Made by a program: the position numbers and the translations under genes. DNA of 64,000 bases, taken from NCBI GenBank assembly GCA_013115135.1, contig JABANP010000089.1, positions 62,001-126,000 of the forward strand. Direction: 5' to 3'. This document shows positions 55,983-64,000 of the stretch, one piece after another. This DNA is from Perkinsus olseni (taxonomy: Eukaryota; Perkinsozoa; Perkinsida; Perkinsidae). The stretch's first letter is position 1, and the number at the start of each line of letters is the position of its first letter. The notes below the pieces were generated by a model. The model saw only the letters and a list, made by a program, of their open reading frames with translations, had not been told where the DNA came from and did not search any database.

Positions 55983-57050
55983 TCGAGTTCATGAGCATTT
56001 CACATATGCCATCCAGACGACGCAGCCGACGTGCGATTGGGCCTGTGAGCGGAAACTAATGCGGAGCGCCGGGGCAAACCCCAGTATGAGTGGCAGTCCA
56101 GGGAGAACCAGGTGGCCGTGAGCTTCAGGAGGAATTCTGAGGAATTCAGGAGCGACGAGTTCTCCACTTCCCATATATAGAAGGTTGATTCTCGTTCAAA
56201 ATGGCTACAGTGGGAGATTGGTAGGGAGCGTAGCGAGAGTTATACATGCACGCAGCGACCCTTCGTCCGTCAAGCATCGTGAATAGACGATGGTCCATCA
56301 GTGTACCAGTTCCGAGCATCCTTCTGTCTCCATTCTTCCCCTCGAGCGGCGAGGGTTGATTCACGCTCACCGCCTAGAGAGATCAGCCAGCTGACCGACT
56401 AGAAGCCGGCCGCCACAGACGGGGCGGCGAAAGCAACCTCACCTGGATGATCCCCTGCAGCTCACTTGGCGGCATCTCACGATCTGAAGAAGCTCCAGAT
56501 TTCACGTGTACTCGCGCGTTTGAAGCAAACAGGGGCAGCCAGAGTAAGAAAACAGAGGGGAATGCGCTGACCACCCCTCTCGAGAAAAACACCCACTGAG
56601 TAGTCGACACAGTCCTGTGACTCCCTGATGGACGAATAAGTGGAACTCCTCGGTGGTCAGCCGCCTCTGTACGAGTCTGCTGGGTATAGTTTCTGAAGTG
56701 GCACAGAATTCGAGCAACTACTACTGCATATCAAGGGGCTCTAGTAGTTGCCAGTCATACTATAAATGGTTTTTTGAAATCTCTCACCTGCAACGCCCCT
56801 GTGCGGACCAGAGTCAATGCCGAACGCTTTAATGATCTGAGCTGCCTTGTGATCCTCTCCCACCGGTAGCAAGAAGCATGTGACTCCGATGAGAGGCATG
56901 AGCTCGCCGGTCGAGCAAGCTGAGAGTAGCCAAGGGTAGCCCAGCTGACTGGCAGTTCCAGGAACTTACTTTGATGACCACGCTCATCTTTCATGGGTCG
57001 CACCTGAACCGACGCCACTGAGTATATAGGCTGAAAAGCTTAATCGAGAT
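55983..57050 (-). other. Possible upstream exons, unassigned
   Basis: Minus-strand fragments look partly coding: a hydrophobic segment near 56.1 kb, RRVAACMYNSRYAPYQSP near 56,260, and QSAGLPLATLSLLDRRAHA near 56,920. They may belong to the kinase-fold gene or to another gene upstream. A CCCCGGTG/CACCGGGG hairpin lies at 55,603-55,621 within the kinase-fold gene. Confidence 0.3.
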
Positions 57051-57660
57051 GCCGAGGCGAGAACGCAGATCGTGATCGGGGACGACCCATGACAGACATG
57101 AGGGTTCGCAGGGCTCGATGGCAGCCCATTCATTCAGAGCTCACGCATATTTGCCAAAGAGCGTCGACCATCTTTCCCGCTGCATCCTGCACATCATCTG
57201 TTCCCCGTGGATCCTCCTCGAGCACTGCTGAGGGTCTGCGAGATCGCTGACGTCCACGCTCGGGATTGGTTGGCCCTGATTCGATAAGATCAATGTTTTC
57301 GCTGGCAACCGCGATCGACCGTTCCCACTCTCCCCAGCCTCGCTGTTGACTTCCGCACCTACGAGCCGATTCAGGCAGGAATCGATGAATGCAAAGAAGT
57401 TATCCTTGCATAGTAGCAGTGGCCGATCTGACGTTACCCACTCATCAACGAGGATAAGTCCGTACCTACACGTGGATTACCCTACTCCCACACTCAGGGA
57501 GGCCCTTCCTCACTCTGCTACGAAAGCTCTGAAGAGAGCCTGCCTGGGAGTCGTCAATGGTGGAATCCCCTCCATCGACGCGCCATCTTGCACAGTCGCG
57601 AGCATAGCTATAATTTTACTGACAGCTACCTCGAGTACCGCAGTACGGGGATTCTACACC
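57051..57660 (-). CDS. Hypothetical protein exons
   Basis: Minus-strand frames carry VAVSKIIAMLATVQDGAS and PPLTTPRQALFRAFVA (57,650-57,530), YGLILVDEWVTSDRPLLL with NFFAFIDSCLNRLVGAE (57,460-57,350), and ENIDLIESGPTNPERGRQ with DDVQDAAGKMVDALWQIC (57,300-57,150). Junctions are unresolved. No domain recognised. The opposite-strand frame over the same bases is judged a shadow. Confidence 0.4.
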
Positions 57661-59056
57661 ATTTCCCGTGCAAGTTTGACACGTGAGCAGACAAGAACGA
57701 CATTGTTGAATCCAAGTTCGCCAATGAGAATTCGAGAAGGTCACACCCACAATATGTCGGGTCCAAGATTGCCACGGTTGAGCTTAAATTTGACAGGCCT
57801 CTTTTGTGCTATTCAAGATTGGCAGTATTCCATCCAAGAATGGCACCGAACACCCAAGATTGACAATACGCATTCAACTCTGACACTGCAACACAAAGCT
57901 TGCGCAGCAGGGAATTGCGAGGGTGGTTCGATGCTCGACCATGCCTTGTTCAAAACTCGCGTCTCATCGATCAAGAAGGCATGAGCCCCGTCACAGATAG
58001 CCATACTGCACTGAGGTATAGTCTACTTATTCTTCATTATAGTGTTCTTATTCTTCATCAACTCAAATCGTCGACACATTCAACTCGGAGAGTATCCAGA
58101 TCATCCATGCCCTCTAAACCGTATCTCGTGAGAAGGTACATCATCAGACCGTCCATGATCGCTGCGGTCGGATGCCTCCTCGCCGCTCCAGTCCTCCTCA
58201 GATCCTGACTGCGAGTATTCTTCCGAAAGTCTGAACAGAAAAATGAGCTGTCCCGGACAGGCCGACGTGATGGAAGACGTCTCTAGCTAGCGGTTAGCTG
58301 CTAGCGATCGGAACCTCAGCACTGGACAGAGCGTGAACGAGTCCCATGCTTCAAGAGAAACCTTCGTGCGCCTTCAGTCGGCATCGCCAATACTGCAGTC
58401 CTGCCATCACATTCTTGTCACGCGAATGATTACACTGCCTCGGAGCGGGAGCGCATCCCAGCAGAGAAAACTCGGGACTGCGTGGAAAGCCCGAGCGATG
58501 AAGCTGCTCGCCTCGAGCAAAAAGAACACTCCCACTCCCTGAATAGTTCAGGCTGAATTCTCCTTCCCCGAGATATTCGAAGAAAATTTCACCCGAGACT
58601 CACTCTTCGTCCCTCTCCCGGTCATAGTGGCTACTGTCTTCGCTTTCAGTCCCGAACTCGTAGGATGATGAGGAGAAGTCAGAGATTGCTGAACCTGGTT
58701 AGAGACGCTCGCAGCCATTCGGTCGGTACATTAGTGTGACGGATTCCTCGAAAGTTGTTCCTTCTTTCCAACAACCTCAAAGTAGCTGTTTCCTGACACT
58801 TCCTACCGAGCCGGGATCATGCGTTCCTCTGCCCGCAGCTCGTGCTTTTGCCAAATGATATACAGCATAGTTATTCCGCTATGAATTCCAACTGATTCTC
58901 GATTTTAATTTCCAACCTCGCTTCATTTTTGCAAAACGCCAATCGCGACGAGCGCAACGAACCTTCATCTTCCAATTGCAGCATTCTCTCGACTGCCCGG
59001 CGCTCATGCTCGTATCTGTGACGAGGAATTTATCAGCGAGGCGCTCATCGACCAAC
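57661..59056. other. Degenerate short repeats, then nothing recognised
   Basis: Between 57,672 and 57,890 the word CAAGATTGGCA recurs in altered forms (CAAGATTGCCA, CAAGAATGGCA, CAAGATTGACA, CAAGTTTGACA) at irregular 20-40 bp steps. From 57.9 to 59.05 kb no exon is convincing. Confidence 0.45.
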
Positions 59057-60380
59057 TCACGCCAGAAGCTGGTCTTGCTCTCGCTGTGGGTCGTACATTT
59101 CCTGCTGATACTTCAAGGCTAGATTGGGAACGGCACTCCTTTGGTATTCGTTCGCCTGAATCACCGCTCCCTTCACCAAAATTTCACGAAGAAGGCCTAC
59201 ACTGAAAATCTCTCGCTCGCGTACCACTCCTGCCCGGTCAAACTCAGGAACGCGGCCACGCTGAGCGTCTCTGTGCAGCGGCGTCTGCGAAAGCTTCATA
59301 ACAATTCTACCGGCATCTTCCCTCACCCTTCCTGGAATATTCTCTAAAGGGAGATGTTCGGTTTTTGTCAACTCGATCTGCTGTCTGAGCTCCTCCTTAT
59401 CATACGGTCGAGCCATAACCCCGGAGAACCATTTGTCAAACGTGAGCCGTTCTTTGTCGTTCAGCATGCTCGCGTTCATTCCTGAAACAATCGTAATTTC
59501 TGCCCCACTAGGAACATCGAAATCTTCTCATCCGTCAAAACCAGGCCGAAATACTTCTCAATGACAATGAGTGTCGGAGAAAGTTCGTAGAGATCAGAGT
59601 ACAATAACTTTTGTTAGCTAATCGGAACGGTCGTTCGATTTCGGGCGAGCGACTAAGGTTTTGTTTGTTGTACTGCTGGAGCGAAACCACAATCGTAAAT
59701 TCTGTCCCACTAGGAGCGTCGAGATCACCTCACCCGTCGAACCTAGGCCGAAATATTTCTCAATATCTTCACTCATCAGATTGAACTTCGCGTTCCGCTT
59801 GCCCTCCGTATCAAACCGGAAAGATGTTATCTCCCCATCCAGCCGCCTGGCAAGGCCGTATACTCTTTGGTGCCTAAAAGTCGCCGACGAACTCCTCTCA
59901 TCCTCTCATCCAAAAGACATGTACTTCTTCAGGCCGTGGTCATTACTGTCCGGGCCGCCGCTCCTGCCTATCGCGAAAATGAGCCAGAAAGCTATCCAAT
60001 ACGCCGTTGCTGCAGTAAGATTTTTACCTAGTAACATAAGCTTCTACGCAGGGGATGGTGACCGTGATGCTTTCTTACTCGACACAAGCGTCTTGAAGAA
60101 CAGTCGACCGTCGACCTTCCGAGCCTCGATGAAGCTCGTGAGCAGCGACACGATGGAGAGACCTAGCGTATCGTGAGCTAGCCTCGAGAATTTCGCGCGG
60201 CACGTAAAGTGACTCACACAAGTTGGCGAAGCGAAGCACTCGCAGAATCATCGCTATACGCCGCTGCCTGGCGATTTGCAGACGGATAGATCCCATTCGA
60301 GCAGCCAGTCTGATCGACGGGTGGTCCCAAAAGCGTAGGTAAAGGATTCTTTTTCGGCGATCCGAGGTTCGCGGCACCCT
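59057..60380 (-). CDS. Hypothetical membrane-associated protein, multi-exon
   Basis: An exon reading DTLGLSIVSLLTSFIEARK and GRLFFKTLVSS ends at 60079; a 51-nt intron (60078-60028) leads to KNLTAATAYWIAFWLIFAIG, a likely transmembrane helix. Further exons give HQRVYGLARRLDGEITSFR, KFNLMSEDIEKYFGL and a related VIEKYFGL. The 3' exon (59479-59057) is strongly coding: DKERLTFDKWFSGVMARPYD, EELRQQIELTKTEHLP, RVPEFDRAGVVREREIF and QEMYDPQREQDQLLA. The two EKYFGL units at 59.55 and 59.76 kb are a duplication of about 80 bp. No family is recognised. Confidence 0.5.
59485..59563 (-). repeat. ~80-bp duplicated unit, copy 1
   Basis: Similar to 59685-59766, both containing TTTCGGCCT and CTCCTAGTGGG-like words on the minus strand. 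In this copy the unit seems to span an exon end and a 60-nt intron (GTTTTGACGG ... TTGTTTCAG). Confidence 0.6.
59685..59766 (-). repeat. ~80-bp duplicated unit, copy 2
   Basis: Partner of 59485-59563 with roughly three of four bases identical by eye. Its donor-like GTTCGACGGG is kept but the acceptor of copy 1 is altered. Confidence 0.6.
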
Positions 60381-61045
60381 GCTGCAGTTAGTATCTCATA
60401 GTTGGAGTTAGACCTCCGACTGTACAGGGAATCCAGAGAGTTGTCACTCGGAAGGAAACCACGGACACGAAACTCGATGCTCGAATGGCTCGATAGAGAT
60501 TCGGCATCAGGGAGAGGAGGAATCGAACAACTCACTCTCTCTTGGCTTCCTTTATCCATAGCAATATAACTTCTTCCCGAGGGTCTCCAGATATCATCCG
60601 TCTCGGATCGTGCCGCTAACACACGACGGGATCGAGACTGTGCACTGCATCGACTTGCACCTTCCACGTCTCCACGGATCTCTGCAAGCCATTCACTTTG
60701 TAGAATATCTCAGGTTGCCTTCTGTAAATCTCAAATCTAAAGATTCTTCTTTCGATCCATCCCCTGCATGAGATCCGAAGTCCTACTGAACAACCCTGGC
60801 CTGGTTATTCCCGTCCGCCACTGTCTGTCTATACACCATTCGTTGACGATCAGAGTCGAGCTTAGCGAGGTCGACGTAAGCATCCCGAGGACGAGCATCC
60901 TTCTTGGGGAGATGAAGTTTTGGTATCTATCCCAGCCACTGACGGGCACCGGATGAAGCGTCTCTTGCCTCGTTCTTGTGAATATGATTTTTAACATGGT
61001 ATGGTGACCGGAACCACCGGTACCTACGGGAGCAACTCTGCCCTA
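60381..61045 (-). other. Possible exons, unassigned
   Basis: Minus frames around 60,600-60,380 (FLPSDNSLDSLYSRRSNS) and 60,960-60,740 (SGWDRYQNFISPRRMLVLG) look partly coding but cannot be joined or named. Confidence 0.3.
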
Positions 61046-61627
61046 CTAGACAGCTAGGTGAGAGCACCTCAGGGCCTTCCATATTTTCGCCCTGTGTTCG
61101 TGCGGAATGTGAACTCGCTGCTGCTTCGACACAGTATTGATGATATCCTCCACTTCTCTGCTCGTCTGCCGCTGATTGGCCTCGATCAGATCAAAGCCTG
61201 TCAAGCGGGCAACGGACCATTCCTTCACACTGACCTCACTCGCCCCGCTCAGCTTCTAGCGAGCTCTCAAACATCTCCGACGGCACCTCACCGGATTCCC
61301 GGAAATAAGGGAAGTACTTCTCCAAGCCGATACCCGATAGCACAGCGCGCATGCTCACCTGACCGCAGGCCAAAGTCGGTGAGCTGTTGAAGTAAGAGGT
61401 TTGGAGGCTCCCGGCGAAGACGCCACTGGTTCCACCTGGGGACTGCTGGTCCTGAGGGCCTCTTCAACTGCCCTAGCTCGGCCATCTCTCGCTATTCGAC
61501 CCCGGAAGGTAGTGACATCGTCGATTGGCTCCTCTCCCATGACCCGATTTGTCGCCTTTACCAGAGCTCCGCGCCTGGACTCAGCTGAGGTGTTGTTCTC
61601 CATGAATGGGTCAAGCAACTTCAGCAA
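61046..61627 (-). CDS. Hypothetical protein with a SAM-like segment
   Basis: An exon with ALVKATNRVMGEEPIDDVTT and RARAVEEALRTSS (61,560-61,430) is followed by VLSGIGLEKYFPYFRESGEV and PSEMFESSLEAE (61,345-61,245). The IGLxxYxxxF pattern recalls a SAM domain, usually a protein- or RNA-binding helical bundle. A last exon reads SVARLTGFDLIEANQRQTS and DIINTVSKQQRVHIPHEHR and ends at a donor-like GTGCTCTCAC near 61,070. A related piece (LLEANRRQASS, INTVSKQHRPG) lies at 63.85-63.70 kb with a frame break, so the family is locally duplicated. Start and stop are not fixed. Confidence 0.4.
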
Positions 61628-62597
61628 CTTCGTGAGGCAAGTCCGGCAAGCAATAGCCCTGGTCGAATTGTCGTACGAAACTCACACAGGAATTTCGAAA
61701 AACTTCACTGACGGCCCGATTGAGGGCATCTGCAGTGAATCTCGAAGGCTGACTAGCTATCGAGCTTCTACCTAATGAAGGCAATACACCTTTCACATAT
61801 TTTTGAAGTCTGCCCGCTGACCGCTCGTTCGCGATTATTCCGAGCCCTACAGTAGAAGCGTGTTCAATACGGCTCAAAAACTGCGCTCCTTAGCTCCAAC
61901 CTGCGCATGCATTACGAGTAAAGCACTCAGAGGATCACAGTGTTTTGTCACGAAACGACATTGCCGCCCGTAGCTCGCTAGTAGCGAGTCGATGCGGACC
62001 ATGCTGTGACGTTGTCTACTGCTAGGCTCAAGCAAGGAACCACTGAGTTGTTGATGAACGAGAAGACGAGTTAAGCTTGAGATTAACCTCTCCGATACCT
62101 ATCTGGCTGCTGTGTTTACCGAATAACAGTGCGAGGTCTGCGTACGTGATGTGGCTCTCGGTAATGAGGTAAAATTGAATACCGGGGTGGGTAAAGTTAC
62201 CGAATCATACCGTTATCAGAGGGTTAAACCCTCTGATACCAGAGGGTATCAACTACCAAACCCTCAGGGTTTGGTAGTTGCTACGGTAGTCTACCAAAGG
62301 AGATTTCGAGAGCACTCGCCCGCCTTTAGGATGACTCCGGAACACGACAGATTCAAGACGCCAAGGGAAAAGGCCAAGCGCATTCGGTGCGAATGCGGGC
62401 TGCTACCTAACTCAGCGAGAAAAAGAGAGGGAAAGTCTCTTCCAATCTGGAGAGACCCAGCAGAATCAGCTGAGCTGACCAAATAAGAATATTCACCGGT
62501 AACTTGACCACCGGTGAGCTGATAGGATCTTTTGCGTACAAGTGGGATCCGGTCAATACCACCAGGCCACCCGACCTAAACGACCTACTCATGAAAA
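61628..62597. other. Twin hairpins; no secure gene
   Basis: At 62,214-62,240 arms TATCAGAGGGT/ACCCTCTGATA form one hairpin; at 62,250-62,280 arms CAACTACCAAACCCT/AGGGTTTGGTAGTTG form another around a single C. A plus-strand frame covering them (62151-62486) is not well supported. Confidence 0.5.
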
Positions 62598-63326
62598 TTA
62601 GAGAAGGGCTCGCCTCCTGAGTGCGACTGGAACCCCTCCGAGCTGTGTGTAGATCGTGACCGTGGTCGCAATAGTCGCGGTAGATAGATCATAAACTCCA
62701 TGAGTGGGCAGAGGGCAGTTCAGCTTCACCCATGCCTGTAAAGCACTGAGAGAATTCGTTCTAGATGACTCTATAGCGTAGTAGACGGAGCCGTAATCAG
62801 TCTCCTGGCGAGAAAGCTGCAAGGCGCTTAATAGGGACTTCCCACTGCATAAAACAGCCACCTCCAGGCTTCCATCTGATTCTATGTGAAACCTCAACGT
62901 CACTGGAGCGTTGCCGGCCCCGAGATGAATGAACGTCCCTGGCATGAACTCGAAGCCCACCCTCATGAGCACGATAGTCTCCCCTTGAAGAGAAGTAGAG
63001 ACAGCGTCTACACCGTTGAAGCTGAAAGTGGTGAGGTCCTTGTCTTGAACACTCATCTGGAATTTGGTGATATTTCCATACAACTCCTGGAGCTCAGCAC
63101 CATCGATATCAAGAGAGTGAGAGGAGCCGTCGCCCTTCAGCGGGAGATGGCCGCTGACGTACGTTGGCAGGCCATGCCCTTCAAGGAGGAAGACAACGGA
63201 CTTGGATTCGTACACGTCCATGTACACCTCGGTAGCTCCCACAGTGCGGTAAAACCTGCCAGGATATAGAGACACCACAAAGGAAAAGATCTGGGCGGCC
63301 ATCAAGGAAGCTTGGGTGACGTTCAT
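62598..63326 (-). CDS. Intronless secreted beta-rich protein
   Basis: A 242-residue frame with ATG at 63326 begins with a signal-like segment (MAAQIFSFVVSLYPG within residues 9-23). The rest alternates short hydrophobic strands and turns: GRFYRTVGATEVYMDVYES, VVFLLEGHGLPTYVSGHLPL, HSLDIDGAELQELYGNIT, TFSFNGVDAVSTSL, GETIVLMRVGFEF and LRFHIESDGSLEVAVL. Few cysteines are present. I recognise no family, though the pattern fits an all-beta extracellular domain. It is unusually long for an uninterrupted frame here, where most genes carry several introns. The frame remains open until TGA at 62598. Confidence 0.6.
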   Translation of the reverse strand: MNVTQASLMAAQIFSFVVSLYPGRFYRTVGATEVYMDVYESKSVVFLLEGHGLPTYVSGHLPLKGDGSSHSLDIDGAELQELYGNITKFQMSVQDKDLTTFSFNGVDAVSTSLQGETIVLMRVGFEFMPGTFIHLGAGNAPVTLRFHIESDGSLEVAVLCSGKSLLSALQLSRQETDYGSVYYAIESSRTNSLSALQAWVKLNCPLPTHGVYDLSTATIATTVTIYTQLGGVPVALRRRALL

Positions 63327-64000
63327 GCTCTGAGATGCTGTGCAGCCAACTACTAAGGACGGACCACTGAGACGAGGAGGGAGGGTCGAGGTTAGGCAGC
63401 CCGCTGGAGGACTCCACAGTGTGGAACCTACACGGTAAGAGATTGCTACTACGAATCACACTTGCGGTGTTTCTTTTCTCAAGATTCAGTCTCACCGGCG
63501 CTCGCAGATTTAGCGACTTCACTTTCGGAGCCAACTTCTAGCCGACGGCCCGATCTTAGCTCACTTGAGCTGAGATGAGCTATGTCCACGCGTGCCGGCT
63601 AGAGGGACAGGCTGTCCCGGAAAGAGCTGGCTCTTGCGCCGCATTGAGATCCGAGCCGGTTCAGCCTGCACAAACGACTGGTGTCCTCCAAGCTGCGAGT
63701 TGCAATGACGCAATAGGCTCTTCCAGGACGGTGCTGCTTCGACACGGTATTGATGATAGCCTCAACTGCTCGCCTGCCGTCTATTGGCTTCGAGAAGGGC
63801 AGAGTCTACCACGCCCGGCCTCATCTCCAGCGAGTTCTCAGGAAACCTGGAGTTGTAGGGGATCCCATGAATGCTTGCGTTGGGAGAGGCACTGAAACCA
63901 GGCGAGCACGGGCCTGTAGCTCATGTCCTGGTACCGAAGTGTAAGTCGTAACCTGACCTGCTTCTACTTCTTGAGTTGGGTGGGAGGGCCGATGGACTCC
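63327..64000 (-). pseudogene. Partial relative of the 61.0-61.2 kb exon, window edge
   Basis: At 63.85-63.70 kb the minus strand repeats LLEANRRQASS and, in another frame, INTVSKQHRPG, matching IEANQRQTS and INTVSKQQRV of the gene at 61.05-61.23 kb. The frame change between them suggests a broken copy or a small indel. The rest of the stretch shows nothing recognisable, and the copy may continue past the window end. Confidence 0.45.

Noticed and set aside
57346..57984. 212-codon plus-strand frame.
   Set aside because: The minus strand over the same bases shows better protein-like segments, and the plus frame runs through degenerate repeats; it is probably a shadow.
62151..62486. 111-codon plus-strand frame.
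   Set aside because: It spans two strong hairpins, has no recognisable domain and no supporting neighbour; kept only as a possibility.

Overview
This window is nuclear DNA of a unicellular eukaryote, not a prokaryote. Its conserved proteins (a COP9 signalosome subunit, a PIAS-type SUMO ligase, a snurportin-like import adaptor, a GH92 mannosidase, NIPA-type transporters) are broken by many GT-AG introns that are very short, mostly 34-66 nt, and the frames only join when these are removed. The standard genetic code fits (TAA, TAG and TGA all end genes). Short introns, LTR and DIRS-type retroelements, an HGGG zinc-finger protein and an almost wholly one-directional gene order suggest an alveolate such as Perkinsus. 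That is inference from memory; no database search was possible.

Layout: 0.4-5.3 kb holds an LTR-type retroelement on the minus strand (gag, then protease-RT-RNase H), with a textbook -1 frameshift heptamer between gag and pol. 6.5-8.0 kb carries exons of an unrecognised acidic secreted protein. 8.7-9.9 kb is an endonuclease/exonuclease/phosphatase-fold gene. 11.0-13.5 kb is a GH92 alpha-mannosidase gene. 14.0-16.4 kb is a snurportin-1-like gene. 16.9-19.4 kb is COP9 signalosome subunit 2 (CSN2). 20.2-26.7 kb is a tandem array of three NIPA-like (magnesium transporter family) genes sharing intron positions and phases. 27.0-29.6 kb has ankyrin-repeat exons. 30.4-30.8 kb has unassigned exons. 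31.3-35.1 kb is a full PIAS-type SUMO E3 ligase (SAP, PINIT, SP-RING, C-terminal SUMO-interaction motif).

35.6 kb carries the only convincing plus-strand gene, a small secreted cysteine-rich protein. From 36 to 47 kb genes are sparse and short perfect or near-perfect palindromes are dense. This belt includes an 849-bp miniature LTR element (130-bp LTRs, 5-bp target duplication, PBS and polypurine tract), a zinc-finger gene and some weakly supported exons. 47.0-50.2 kb is a DIRS-like element (RT-RNase H plus tyrosine recombinase), 5'-truncated and frame-broken, beside a pair of ~146-bp direct repeats. 51.4-53.1 kb is a leucine-rich-repeat gene. 53.1-56.0 kb is a protein-kinase-fold gene whose catalytic motifs are degenerate (predicted pseudokinase). 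57.0-64.0 kb holds minus-strand exons of unrecognised proteins, including a SAM-like exon, a duplicated ~80-bp unit and an intronless secreted protein.

The genes do not form one pathway. The neighbours are housekeeping functions (snRNP import, neddylation control, SUMO transfer, cation transport, glycan trimming) mixed with transposons. The most unusual properties are architectural: near-total strand bias over 64 kb, uniformly tiny introns, and the palindrome-rich belt. Splice sites were inferred by eye from frame continuity, GT/AG dinucleotides and family patterns, so terminal exons are often uncertain.
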